Positions 10,345 to 20,495 of a stretch of 64,000 nucleotides of DNA are shown piece by piece. The first letter of the stretch is position 1; each line of letters begins with the position of its first letter. The position numbers were made by a program, and so were the translations under genes. The notes below the pieces were generated by a model. That model worked only from the letters and a program-made list of their open reading frames with translations. It had not been told where the DNA came from and did not search any database. Source of the stretch: Effrenium voratum (Eukaryota; Sar; Dinophyceae; Suessiales; Symbiodiniaceae); assembly GCA_963377175.1 (NCBI GenBank), contig CAUJNA010000594.1:62501-126500 (forward strand). The letters run 5' to 3'.

Positions 10345-10838
10345 CTGAAAAAGGACATGGTCCAAGGCAAGGGCGTGGCTTGTTTGCAGGTAGGGCACGC
10401 TTTGTTGGTTCAATCCCATTTGGCCCAGCTGTGATGCCTGCAAAACTCAGCGGCCAAAAAGCCTGCCAGCTACTCTTGCCAAATTGGCTGCACCAGCTTG
10501 AGGCTTCCTTGCAACACCGCCACAAAGAGCATGTCGGTTGAGACAGGCGTGCAGATTGCCGCAAAAAACGTTGCCCGCTGCGATTGTACACGCTGGCTCT
10601 TGGAAACAATGGATGGATATGTCTTACCACTTGAGCAAGGGAAAAGGTGTCTTTCTCCAGTGGGGTACCTGGACTCAAAAGCTTTAAGGGCTTATAAATG
10701 GCTGCATCTCAATAGAATGTACCCAAATGCCGCCCTTGGCAAATGGAACCGAAGACAAACACCTCGAGCTCTTTAGCTTTGAGTTTTGAGCCGCGCCCAA
10801 TCTGCTGACAAAGCTCTTCCCGGGTCTGAGGCGCGCAC

Positions 10839-10927
10839 CCGCCGCGGTCCACTTCGCGGGCCTTCTGCAACACGGTCTGCACGAAGGCGTCAGAGGTCAC
10901 CAAGGTCGTGGCCAGCCAGTTGGCCAC
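10839..10927 (-). CDS. Gene B, putative exon 7
   Basis: CTTCAG acceptor and a GT donor (after base 10839) bound the minus-strand frame VANWLATTLVTSDAFVQTVL then QKAREVDRGG. The frame remains open past the donor (CAPQTREELCQQIG), so a longer exon is possible. Strongly protein-like; family not recognised. Confidence 0.5.
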
Positions 10928-11113
10928 CTGAAGCCAACGAAACCGTTCGGAATCCGCCGGGAAAAAGCAGGATGACTTCAACACCAGCTGGTGGTTCGGT
11001 GAAAAATGGCCTGAGTTGTTCATGTCAGGCCCCGAAACAAGTGTTACGAAAGCCTACGAACCAAGGAAAGCGTGTTTGGAAGGAGGCGCACCGCGTGACA
11101 CGGCGTGGCTCAC

Positions 11114-11207
11114 AGCTGTCCCATGACTCCCGGCCGTGAGGATGTTGATCATCATGAAGAAAATGTCCAGGATGGCCGCAATACGACCCACCAGAACCTC
11201 GACCCAA
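11114..11207 (-). CDS. Gene B, putative exon 6 (membrane segment)
   Basis: CCCCGCAG acceptor and GTGAGC donor (minus strand). The frame reads WVEVLVGRIAAILDIFFMMI then NILTAGSHGTA, which has one strongly hydrophobic stretch able to span a membrane. Both splice signals are good. With the hydrophobic exons upstream it marks gene B as a polytopic membrane protein. Confidence 0.55.
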
Positions 11208-11316
11208 CTGCGGGGAGAAAAGCACGCGCGCGCGTGCCAAATGGCCAGTCAGGCCCTTGACTTCTTGAAATCTCTGCCATCTACTGGTTGGGAAAATCTA
11301 CGTTCTTCTATGAATA

Positions 11317-11318
<2 letters not shown>

Positions 11319-11346
<28 letters not shown>
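11319..11346. repeat. CT microsatellite
   Basis: Uninterrupted CT dinucleotide run in an intron of gene B. Confidence 0.95.
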
Positions 11347-11348
<2 letters not shown>

Positions 11349-11387
11349 CTCCACTTCATCCGCTCGGGTTGGGTATTTCCCCAAACA

Positions 11388-11545
11388 AAGCACGAGCCGA
11401 CCGAGTGCTCAAAGCGGGACTCAGCTGAGACAGCAGCGCTGGCCCAGGCGCCGCAATAGTTGGCATCTGAGCGATGCGAGGCGCGACTGGGGCACTCCCG
11501 AGCGCAGTCCCCGAGGCTATGCCCATCGGAATCCCCCCCGTTGCC
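11388..11545 (-). CDS. Gene B, putative exon 5
   Basis: The minus-strand frame reads GIPMGIASGTALGSAPVAPR, then a proline-, alanine- and serine-rich stretch, then SARALFGEIPNPSG. It is open for more than 180 bp and of low complexity; a luminal or cytosolic loop is plausible. Boundaries are approximate and another open frame exists. Confidence 0.35.
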
Positions 11546-11773
11546 TGGCGCGATTGGGCCTTTCTGCTCAAACATCAGCTCCTTTGTGACAATGAGCTGG
11601 GGCGGCCCCCACTCCCCACTGATTTCCCGTAGAAGCTGCCCTTTTTGCAACAGCGGCAAAAACAGACGACCCGAACAACCCATTGAACACATCAAGACTC
11701 TCATTTCCACTCATCAATACTCATTCAAGAAACTCGATGCACATCATCGGCTTATATGAGGACCCTGAGGTAC

Positions 11774-11877
11774 CGGGCTGTGCTCCGCGGCTTTGTCAAA
11801 GGCAGTGACCCCGGGGACGAAGGTCCACCCGAAGACCAGCACGAAGGTCCACAGCATCCTCGGCCGCCACCGCCCAG
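11774..11877 (-). CDS. Gene B, putative exon 4 (membrane segment or signal peptide)
   Basis: CCCCAG acceptor before base 11877 and GT donor after 11774. The frame reads RMLWTFVLVFGWTFVPGVTA then FDKAAEHSP. It could be an internal membrane span. Alternatively, the ATG at 11855-11857 could begin a new gene with a signal peptide (MLWTFVLVFGWTFVPGVTA), which would make exons 1-3 a separate gene. The sequence alone does not decide between these. Confidence 0.5.
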
Positions 11878-12050
11878 CTGGGGTCCGCGCTGAACTGCTG
11901 CTCTTCCGCTCTTGATTGTACCTGCTTGCTTGTGCTCGTTTTTGTGTATGTGTGTTGCTGCGGCTCCCTCCGTTCTATTTGCCCTTCTTGAAACCCCCCA
12001 GCCCGACGACACGCGCCAGTCCGCTGGGAATTGGCGAAGGCATTGGCGTC

Positions 12051-12132
12051 TCCGGGGCCGCGGCAAGAGCAGCCACAGCGCCGTGGCGATGCCCGAGGCG
12101 TTGAACCAAAAGGAGGCCTCAGGGACCGGCGG
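12051..12132 (-). CDS. Gene B, putative exon 3 (membrane segment)
   Basis: AG acceptor before base 12132. The minus-strand frame reads PVPEASFWFNASGIATALWL then LLPRPRR, a hydrophobic span closed by basic residues. The possible donor after base 12051 would be a GA type, which is unusual. Boundaries are moderately uncertain. Confidence 0.4.
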
Positions 12133-12439
12133 CTTGGCGGCCTACACGTAGGCCCGCTAGTCCCAGCTCGAATGCCTTGAACCACCACATTGAAAGGTTT
12201 GCCGATGTCGAAGCTCAAGCCGGAAAAGCTCCATCCAGCAAGCAAATGTCTCTCCACTGGTAGTGGGGAGTATGCAGAAGATGCAGCAAACCATCCCGGC
12301 GCACAAAATCAAACGCTCGCAAACAGAATCTTCTACCCCCCCCCCAGCAAAATCAACATGGAACCCAAAAAGCAAACTCGCATTGAAAAGGAGACTGCTC
12401 CACACACCCTCGGTGTTGGGTCTCCGTGTGAGGCGTCAC

Positions 12440-12482
12440 TGGCGGCCAGGCGCGCCTTGACCTCATCTTCCAGCATCAGCGC
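12440..12482 (-). CDS. Gene B, putative exon 2 (43 bp)
   Basis: TCCTCCCAG acceptor and GTGACG donor on the minus strand enclose ALMLEDEVKARLAA, an acidic helix. Very short, but both splice signals are clear. Confidence 0.45.
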
Positions 12483-13138
12483 CTGGGAGGAAGCTCATTG
12501 GTTGGTTTCCAGGCCGTTGGTTCTGGCGTTTCCTTGTGAAAAGGCTGGCTTCGTGCGTGCCTACGAGAGGAAATAGTCCGATGCTTCTGCAGGTCAACTC
12601 ACACCATGCTCTTCTTAGACTTGGCCCGGACAGGTTCAGCGAAAACATCCGAAGCAAATCACTGTTGAAGAGACGCTGCAAGGGCTGCAGGGTGTTCAGG
12701 CTTGCCCAAGGCTTACTTAGGACAAATACGATCGGACTCCTTGCACGAACAAAAACAAAATGTGGCACTGATGGATTCTGTTGTCTGCGCCTTTTCGTGG
12801 CTGTAGGACACTCGGAAAGGCTGCACATCCAAGCCGTGCTTCGTTGTTGCAGCCGACACAGTGACAACGGCTGCACAGGATCGTATGGACAGACCGCTGA
12901 ACCTCAGCCTCTTTCCAAACTGTCCGGCCGCTTGCCTCTTGGATGAGGACGGTGTTGCACACGAAGAGCTCCCTCATCTCGCTCACCCCGCTGCCCTCAC
13001 GCCAGCTGGAGTGAATGGAGCTTGGGCTTTCGGGCCCATCGACCAAACCCAAACCACGGCCTACGCGGCGGCGGAGCGCCGCAATCCCGCAATCTCATTA
13101 GCATTGGACCCTGTGTGACTCATAAGGTTGCCATCCAC

Positions 13139-13298
13139 GAGAGGAGGGTCCAGCCTTGCAGCCTTGACCCTCCACTCGGCTAGGGCAAGAGCCTCGCCCG
13201 ACCCAAGTCGCCTCTCCGGAGCCCTGCGCGGCCTGACGGCGGGGAGGTCAACTTGTGCACCCGACCCCGAGTCCCTGTACAGCTCGTCCGATGCCTTT
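13139..13298 (-). CDS. Gene B, putative exon 1
   Basis: GCCAG acceptor before base 13298 and GT donor after 13139. The minus-strand frame reads KASDELYRDSGSGAQVDLPA, then GSGEALALAEWRVKAARLDP. It is hydrophilic and protein-like over its whole 160 bp. It is the most upstream exon assigned to gene B; whether it belongs to gene B or to the 3' end of gene C is not known. Confidence 0.45.
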
Positions 13299-14939
13299 CT
13301 GGCTGGCGAAAGCCAACCGGCGACAAGAAGTCTCCTGTTTCGACGCGTTTGCGGCTTGCGGCAAACCTAGGCAAGAAAAAAAGGAGGAATGGATGAGTAT
13401 CAGCTTGATTTTCTGGAAGCCGAGACACACGCGTTTGTGTATATATTGCACTTTCTTCCAAACATGTGCCTCAAACTTACACATGTTAGAACCAAATACC
13501 CTGTCCATCACCCACGCAATCTATGTTGCAAAGACCCGACTTCACATGGTCCATGTCCATGTGCCAAAGCTCGACGCCATGCAGCAGACCAAAAAAGCGG
13601 TGCTTAGGGGACCCAAAGAACGGTCGGGCGCACTGAGCCCAAGATGAAGCGGAACACACGGGGTTTCTCTCAGCCAGCCTTGATGCGCTGCTGCAGGCGC
13701 TCCGTCTTCGCCTCGCAGGCGCTTCGTGACGCTTTCTCTCATGTCGCAGGCTTTGCCGAAATGAAGCCCTGAGACTAAATGTATTAGGTGCAAGCCTTGG
13801 AACCCAATGACCCAGGTGGAAAGAAAAAAATCGCTTGCCACGGCTACGGCTTGGAGGTGAAAAATGCAAGTAAAGATGCTTGGGTCTTATAGGCGACTTG
13901 CAATGTCCTCAGCGTCCAACACGAAGACACCGCTCTCTCACGGGCCTCTCATTTCCTTCTTGTGCGATCAAATGCCTTTCAAAAAAGGCAAACGGTTTCC
14001 CACTGGCAAGCAATACACCAAGTCCCCTCACGAGTCTAACTGGAGCAGTTCTCAAATTGTATCCAGGCTTGGTTGCAACATGGCTGGCAAGGTTTGTGCC
14101 GATCCACGGTCAAACCCTACTGCAACGCCCCAGAAAGAGCTTGAGTGCACAAAGGTTTGGCATTGCCCTGCTGAGGAAACAAGCAAGGGGAGCCTTCTGT
14201 TGACCTGGCGCACATTTTGCCGCTTGCCACAGCCATATTGAACTGGTGGCCGCTTGCCGGGAGAAGCCAGCAGTACATCCGTCTCGCAGCTCAACCCGCT
14301 CAATCCTTTTCTATTCGAGCCCCGTAGGTTGGTACATTGATTCTATGGCTGCGCCAAAGCCAATGCCCCGCAATGTGTGGGCGGGGGAAAATCGCACATC
14401 GCCGAAATGCAGTGTCAACGCAACCTTTGCACTTTGCACGGTACAAACCCCGGTGGGCAAAGCTCTGCGTTGGCCCACAAACGAACAGACCATATGTCGG
14501 CAGCACGGAGACAGGTTTCACTACTGGCATGTCTTGAAGCGTGGACCAACCGCTGAGCCTGGGGCATGCCACAAAACTGGGTCAGCCAGCTGGCTTGAGC
14601 TGTGTGCTGTACACATTGTGCTATCGTGCACCTGCAACTCTCCGGCTTGTTTCCCAAAGCGCCCCAGTGCCCATGCTTCCTCATGGCACGTGCTTCCTCC
14701 CCGTGGCTGGCAAATGTGAAGCAAGCATGACGAACTTGACAGATGACAGGCACCAAACGGTCTGCAAGCCGGAGTCGGATACCGGCCACGCGCGCTTCTG
14801 CGCGCAGCGGGGCCGGCGGGGCCAAATCGATCCAGGGATTGCACCTCTGGTGCAGCCTGGGCAACACCTGGCCCTCAAACGGGGGCAGTGAGGCCGCAAC
14901 TTGCGCTGTCCCAGTGGCCAAAGATGTATGGATTTGCTT

Positions 14940-14960
14940 GTCTCTCTCTCTCTCTCTCTC
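14940..14960. repeat. CT microsatellite
   Basis: CT dinucleotide run. The surrounding 13.3-15.3 kb holds frames such as PWIDLAPPAPLRAEARVAGI (minus strand, about 14.76-14.85 kb) that may be an exon, but no splice pair could be chosen. Confidence 0.85.
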
Positions 14961-15302
14961 AGTTCGTCTGCGTTTTGTTCCCTTCTCCGGAAAACACACC
15001 CACTGTTCCCGCACAAGTGCCCTCACAGTCGCACTCCTCTCTAAAGTGTGAGCGGGCAAACTCCTGTTTGAGTGTGCCGCCCACAGCCATGCCAAGGAGG
15101 GGGACGCTGAACCAGCGACAAAAGCGGAACCGGATAAGACAAGGTTGACGAAAGCCCTGGCTGGATCAGGAAGGATTGCCTACAAACAAGGGAAGACGCT
15201 GCTCAATCAACATAGGCTCATGAATCAGGGTCAAGGGTCAACATTCTGCAGGGACATGTTGTTGCTATTCTTTCGAGATCTCTCCTGAAGGCATGAAATC
15301 AC

Positions 15303-15443
15303 TCGCCCCTTTGCCGTGGCCAAGCGCGGTGGCAACCAGGGCCCGATGCACGTGTCCTGCGCCCCCTCGACACCTTCGCCGAGCAGCGGTGGGGCTACTC
15401 GACGCGGCTGCCCAGGCGTGCGAGGTGCGCGCCCAGCCTGAAG
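15303..15443 (-). CDS. Gene C, putative exon 10 (after SGNH block V)
   Basis: TCTCCGCAG acceptor and GTGATT donor. The preceding exon ends on a codon boundary, and the corresponding frame here is open throughout (LQAGRAPRTPGQPRRVAPPL ... LATAKGR). It is proline- and arginine-rich, so it is probably a tail outside the hydrolase core. Support comes from splice signals and phase only. Confidence 0.4.
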
Positions 15444-15684
15444 CTGCGGAGAAACACGCTTGCAAAGCCCTACGCGTTGTGATTATGCATAGGATGACCG
15501 TCATCCAGATTTGAAACTTGCGGGGTTCCCATATTCTTCGCGGGACACTTCCCTTGCCATTCAGGAGTCAACCCATCACCTTTGCATCACACTCTCTCAC
15601 GCTGGGAAGGTCAGAAAATGATGGGCTCTTGAAATTGGGGGGGATATTTTATTTGACCCCGTTGCCAAGGAACACAAGTCTTAC

Positions 15685-15811
15685 TTGGAGGCATCTCATT
15701 CCGAGGCGCCAGTCCCCGATGCGCCGGTAGCCCTCGCAGGAGGGGTGGACCCCGTCAACAGACCAGAGGCGCTGGTCCGTGCTCAGCACCAAGCTGTCGG
15801 GCTCCGAACAC
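15685..15811 (-). CDS. Gene C, exon 9: SGNH hydrolase block V
   Basis: GTGGCAG acceptor and GTAAGA donor bound 127 bp on the minus strand reading CSEPDSLVLSTDQRLWSVDG, then VHPSCEGYRRIGDWRLGMRC. VDGVHPSCEGYRRIG is the classic SGNH/GDSL block V: the Asp and His (D-G-V-H-P) complete the catalytic triad, followed by the G-Y-x-x-I helix. It lies about 107 codons after the GxND motif of exon 5, normal spacing for the family. The substrate cannot be inferred. Confidence 0.7.
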
Positions 15812-16083
15812 CTGCCACATGTTTGATGGAATTACATACTCTACTCTCTCACTTGTTGACTGTGTTTGAATGACGGTTTTTTTGCATCCTTGTGCTTGGC
15901 CCGCTCTTTGTGGGGTTAGAGATTTGTGAAAACTCTCTCTTTCACTTCTTGAGTCTGAAATGAAGAAGCATTGTTGCAGGGGAGTATGGGAGTTGATAAT
16001 TGTCGGCGGGGTCCTCACCTAGGGCAAACGCATCTGGAATGGCCAAGTACACAGGCTCTGTTCCTTGCAAATCACGCAAAACA

Positions 16084-16110
16084 GAGAGAGAGAGAGAGAG
16101 AAAGAGAGCG
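16084..16110. repeat. GA microsatellite
   Basis: GA-type dinucleotide run next to the small inverted-repeat element at 16142-16254. Confidence 0.9.
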
Positions 16111-16141
16111 AGATGCTTATATCAATACATATGTGTATATA

Positions 16142-16254
16142 CTAGGTCCTCCAGTAGAGAGGTTAGAATAAGGGTACCCTTTTTGTCTGTAGTGCATTTT
16201 AGTAGGGAAACCTTCCCTAAAAAAATAGTAAAAGGGCACTACTGGGGGACCTAG
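16142..16254. mobile_element. Candidate 113-bp MITE with TA flanks
   Basis: Terminal inverted repeats CTAGGTCCTCCAGTAG (16142-16157) and CTACTGGGGGACCTAG (16239-16254) match at 15 of 16 positions, and TA lies immediately outside both ends. Length, inverted termini and TA flanks are those of a Tc1/mariner-type miniature element. The surrounding DNA is TA-rich, so the TA flanks alone are weak evidence. It lies in an intron of gene C. Confidence 0.6.
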
Positions 16255-16397
16255 TATATATATATACATATATACATATATATCTACATATATATATATA
16301 TATATGTACATATGTATTTGAAGTTATCTGCAACTAAAGAAAACAAACACCACACTATGGACCATATTCGCCACAGTCTAGCTCCACCCTGCCTCAC

Positions 16398-16460
16398 CCC
16401 ATCCGCCGCCAGCGTCATCTTCTGCGCTTCGAATTGGCCGAAAAGAACCTCGGCCGTGAG
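16398..16460 (-). CDS. Gene C, putative exon 8
   Basis: AAAG acceptor before base 16460 and GTGAGG donor after 16398 enclose 63 bp reading LTAEVLFGQFEAQKMTLAAD G on the minus strand. It lies between SGNH blocks III and V, where helices with little conserved sequence are expected. Its phase does not obviously join to exon 9, so one boundary may be off by a base or two. Confidence 0.45.
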
Positions 16461-16908
16461 CTTTCACGCAAGGAGACCGACTGCTTGAAGTGTTCGTCTT
16501 CCCTTCATAAATCACCCCAATTCAGTACAAACAACAATAACCAGACTCAAGGCTCAGCATGGAAACAATACAACCAACCGGTATATATACTCTGATTTGT
16601 CCAAATCGACATGAAGCTGACCTTTGGAGGAACCCTGGATGATAAACACCTGGTTGGTTAAAAGGCGGGTGTCCCAACCCTGGATGGCAACGTAAGCCAA
16701 GTGGGCCTTATCATACAAGGGCTTGCCAGGATGGGTCTCGGTTACATCTCGCCTGCTTGCTACAAGGCATGTTGTCCTGCTGTGTGAGACTGAATGTGAC
16801 ACCTTGAAACAAACGGCGTGAACTTGAAGCATCCGAAGGCCAGAAAGAGCGAGCTCAACTTGCCGCAAGGGCTTGATTTTGCACCCGGCATCCCCACACA
16901 AGGCCTAC

Positions 16909-16993
16909 CTCCAGAGGAAAATCCCCTCAAGAGAGCTCGCGCCAAAAGCGCCCCGATCCGAGGGGCATCCACTAAATGGCACATCGGCCACGT
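16909..16993 (-). CDS. Gene C, putative exon 7
   Basis: TTTCAG acceptor and GTAGGC donor define 85 bp on the minus strand. Two frames are open: one with MCHLVDAPRIGALLARALLR and one with VADVPFSGCPSDRGAFGASS. The first has a helical pattern that suits the SGNH fold. The frame cannot be fixed from one exon. Confidence 0.45.
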
Positions 16994-17274
16994 CTGAAAG
17001 AGCGGCGCCTCCACATGGCCTGAGAAAGCGGCGCGAGCCAGTCAGGTGTGGCGGTCCAATCAACTCTCGTGCTTCCGCTGTGAGGGTGGCAACACACGCA
17101 GTCATGTAAATATGAAACTGCGCCTGCCTAAAGCAGAATGTGGTACAACTTGGCGATCAAAGGTGTTCAACAAAAGCGCGCTCGCGGGCCAACCACCAAC
17201 CTACATTTTTTTATGGATGCTCCTACTTTTGAGCAACCCCCCCCACCCCCAACACCGCCACCACCACCACCACC

Positions 17275-17355
17275 CCTCGCGCCTAGCAGCCGCGGAACGG
17301 TGATGACCCCCTCAGGCGCCGCTCGCCTCAGTGTGCCGCATAGCGCCGCAAGGTC
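17275..17355 (-). CDS. Gene C, exon 6: SGNH helix and strand after block III
   Basis: CACGCAG acceptor before base 17355. The frame reads DLAALCGTLRRAAPEGVITV then PRLLGARG, the helix (L-x-x-L-x-x-x-L-R-x-x-A-P) and beta strand that typically follow the GxND block of SGNH hydrolases. It starts on a codon boundary, and exon 5 ends on one, so the two join in phase 0 across a 7.3-kb intron that holds the retroelement. The 3' end is approximate. Confidence 0.6.
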
Positions 17356-17775
17356 CTGCGTGCACGGATGGGATGTGTGCAAACATTTTGCAAAAGAGCA
17401 TCTGGTCACCAAGTGTGGCCTCTGCACGGAGCCACTGGGTGCTTCAGGCAAGGCGGCCATACCACGATTGCGCAACTTGGACTTGGACATAAAGCAGCAC
17501 ACGCCCAATGCAAACTATCTTGTTTGAAGACCTGACTTCCGCGCAAAACGCGGCGCACATTTTGGCAAAGCGCAGCGCACTTCTCCTCTCGGAAGTGCGA
17601 CGGCCAACGGCCTGGCGATCGGAGCTGAACTTGACCAGACCGGGATCCCCAAAAAAGATCACCCGCTCCGCCCGAAAGGGAGAACATATGGGGAACACGC
17701 CTGGAAGACCATCCAAAGATTTGTCCCACGCACAGCAAGGAAATGGGCTAGGATGACTTGGGATGTATTAGCCTT

Positions 17776-17990
17776 CATTCCCAAGGAGGTTTGATATAAA
17801 CAGCACCGCAGCATTTTCACTCCAAGCGATGCGAATCTGATAACCCACCTTTTCCTGTGGGATTTGCGTTGGTATCCACAGCATGAATTTCCTCATGCTG
17901 TGGCCCAGTCAAATCGCCGATTTCCTCGACACATCGGGCTTACCCCCGATAAGCTCTGGATGCCCTGCATCAAGCAGAATGCATCTCCCA
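17776..17990 (-). repeat. B2 repeat of the split-direct-repeat element
   Basis: 215 bp, 98% identical to 18229-18443 in direct orientation. It is predicted to be the 3' end of the element. Confidence 0.85.
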
Positions 17991-18114
17991 CCACAGAGCT
18001 AACTGACTGACTGGGGGCCTGGTCCCCCAGGCATTCCCCAAGCGCGGCGCGCTCTTCAAAGATCACGGACGTCCCAACGAGGGGGGCCGGTGAACTAGGG
18101 CGGGATAGGGTGGG

Positions 18115-18228
18115 GTTAAAAATTAGCCAGTTTGGATCATACTTGAGCCAAAAGGCCCCGCATGATCCAATACACTCCTTGCAGAATGAAGCCTGTAAAC
18201 CCAAGCCTTCCAACCTGATACAGGATTA
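18115..18228 (-). repeat. A2 repeat of the split-direct-repeat element
   Basis: 114 bp, identical to 24276-24389 except at one base (18124 versus 24285). It contains 9-bp inverted arms TTGGATCAT (18132-18140) and ATGATCCAA (18162-18170) around a 21-nt core. Confidence 0.85.
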
Positions 18229-18443
18229 CATTCCCAAGGAGGTTTGATATAAACAGCACCGCAGCATTTTCACTCCAAGCGATGCGAATCTGATAACCCA
18301 CCTTTTCCTGTGGGATTTGCGTTGGTATCCACAGCATGAATTTCTTCATGCTGTGGCCCAGTCAATTCGCCGATTTCCTCGGCACATCGGGTTTACCCCC
18401 GATAAGCTCTGGATGCCCTGCATCAAGCAGAATGCATCTCCCA
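18229..18443 (-). repeat. B1 repeat of the split-direct-repeat element
   Basis: 215 bp, directly adjoining A2 with no intervening base. Four substitutions separate it from B2. Confidence 0.85.
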
Positions 18444-18476
18444 AGGCACTCACTTTCACAACCTCTCCCAACGCAC

Positions 18477-19010
18477 TCACAGGAACTCAGCGAAGGTAAT
18501 CACTGCGCGGTACGGAAGACTCAGTAGAGCTGGAGGGAAAAGACTGAAACTCAGCTTGAAGTGGTTGGCCCTGTACCCTGGGACACTGGGTCCTAATCGG
18601 CTGATCACGTAGGCCCAATTGGATTTGGATGGAATGTGTTCCCAGTAAAGGGAGGCTCGCAACGCAAAGAGCAAACACTGAATATACGTCGCCATCTTGG
18701 CCAAGTCGGGGTTGTCACTCCTGCCCCTGATCAAACACATAAGACTGGCGAACTCCGCTTTTTCCGCGGAATTGGTCGGGTCTCGCCGTGAGGGCGTGCA
18801 CCACCATGAATAGCTCCAACTGGGCTATTTTATGGTCGCCTGGTCCCCACATGTCATAGACCTGCGAGGGGATGATGGCCACAAAGGCTTCCCGGATCTG
18901 CACGCCACCGTCCTGGAAGACCAAGTGGTATCCGCCGGACCCTTGACGAGGGGCCTCCAAAGCCGCGTCCGAGGCAGCCACCACCCTCGGCACGTCCATG
19001 GGTAGGACCA
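18477..19010 (-). pseudogene. RNase H domain of the split-direct-repeat element
   Basis: After the reverse transcriptase, the minus-strand frame reads VVAASDAALEAPRQGSGGYH (first catalytic Asp of RNase H), then KIAQLELFMVVHALTAR (helix with the catalytic Glu), then after a frame change RGRSDNPDLAKMATYIQCLL, with the third catalytic Asp in RSDN, and WEHIPSKSNWAYVISRLG. The last is the usual end of retroelement RNase H, where IPSKSNWADxISR is expected; here the Asp is Tyr. The frame change near 18.73 kb and this substitution mark it as decayed. It ends just before B1. Confidence 0.6.
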
Positions 19011-20101
19011 TCAACTCCCTCCTTGGGCGCATACTGATGATGGCCTCCAACACATCAAAAGCCGACAGGAGGCTGGCGCCGGCTCTGCTGGAGCCCCCGT
19101 ACTGGTGCTCCTTCAACGCCTGGATCTCGCCCAAACCGAGGCGCCCGAAGAGGCCATGCTCCAGGAAGTTGACCATACCGTAGAGTTTTGCGGCTTGACC
19201 CGGGGCTGCTCTTCCTGGCGTCACGCATGAAGGTGAGCACCTTCTGCTCGAGTCGCTCTCGAACCCAAAAACGCGCACGCCCATGCGTGTGGATCTCCGA
19301 GAGGTCAAAGTCAAGACCCAAGAAGGTACCCACTTCCGCGGCTCCCTGGCGCTTAACGGGGTGCCCAGCAGGTCATTGAGGACGCCAAAGCTCCACTGGG
19401 CTGATAGGCCGTGGACTGCGCGGTCGGTGATGTGACTGTCATCGAAATACATGGACACCATGATTGCCAGAAAGCGCCTACCCATAGCTTCCGCCATCCG
19501 AGAGTAGCGGTTGAAGGAGGTGACCGCCAACGGCGCGGTACACCTGGAAGGCGGGCCCCTGCCATTCCTGGTGGTACCAGACTACCACACAGGCCAAGGC
19601 CTCCTGTCGCGACATAGGACAGTGGTGGTAGGCATTCGGCCAATCGAAACCGGCCCCCATCCACTGCCCCTGCTGCGCGAACCGCTCCCAGGTGCACTCC
19701 TGAAGGCAGGCTGCTGCAGCTTGAACGTGGAGCGCCGGGCGGAGCGGCGTGCACAAAACTAGTTTGTTGGCATCTCTTGACGATGCGGATTGCCCGCCCC
19801 GTGCTGCGTCGTCTATGAGACGTTGCTTGCCGGACGCCTGTGTGATGACACAGCGAGGTATGAGCCGGTAGGGGTCTCCTTTGGCATACCGCTTGAGCTG
19901 GCTCAGGTTCATCGGGGGGGTGCAGAACCCCTCCTTGTGATCCTTAGTGGACTGCTCGAGGACGAAGGAGTCTGTGGAACCCGGCCGCACGCCCGCGATG
20001 GTGGCGGCGTTGTGCTCCTCCCAACCAGCCAGCACCTCCGAATGGGCGATTGCCTCGACGGGCTGGTGGGGGAAGACTCCGTAATGAGGGGCATAGCCCA
20101 C
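19010..20101 (-). pseudogene. Reverse transcriptase of the split-direct-repeat element
   Basis: The finger region lies at 20101-19560: DPYRLIPRCVITQASGKQRL then IDDAARGG, followed by GAGFDWPNAYHHCPM, the motif A region with the first catalytic Asp. The next part is in another frame, LAVTSFNRYSRMAEAMGRRF then MVSMYFDDSHITDRA, where YFDD is the catalytic Y-x-D-D box. A third frame gives MGTFLGLDFDLSEIHTHGRA. The frame breaks near 19.5, 19.34 and 19.2 kb mean it cannot encode an intact enzyme. Motif content and order are those of a retroelement polymerase that copies the element's RNA. Confidence 0.7.
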
Positions 20102-20140
20102 CGCGGGAAGGGGGAGGACGGTCGCATACGACCCTACCCG

Positions 20141-20460
20141 CCGGTCACATTTGACCCTACCCTACTTTGGCTTCAACAACCATGCCAAAATGGCAGCGTA
20201 AAGCTCCAATTCCACGACATGGCCACGCGAAACGCGCCGGTCACATTTGACCCTACCCTACTTTGGGTTGTTATCAGTGCCAAGTGGCAATACTATGTTC
20301 CAATTCCACGGCAGGGCCACGCGAAACGCACCGGCCACAAGCGACCCTACCCTACTTTGCGTTCAAGCAACATTGCCAGCTGGCAAAGATGGCAGCATCA
20401 AGCTCCAATTCCACGGCAGGGCCACGCGAAACGCACCGGTCGCATTTGACCGTACCCTAC
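20141..20460. repeat. Tandem repeat, 94-105 bp unit, about 3.3 copies
   Basis: Successive units begin near 20141, 20237, 20331 and 20436 with CCGGTCACATTTGACCCTAC-type sequence and contain CCACGCGAAACGC. It lies immediately upstream (minus strand) of the reverse transcriptase coding start. Confidence 0.85.
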
Positions 20461-20495
20461 CTGACGGTTTCTTGCCAAATGCGTCACTTTAGGTC

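Noticed and set aside
19790..20449. 219-codon plus-strand open frame
   Set aside because: It is antisense to the reverse transcriptase and then runs through the 94-105-bp tandem repeat.
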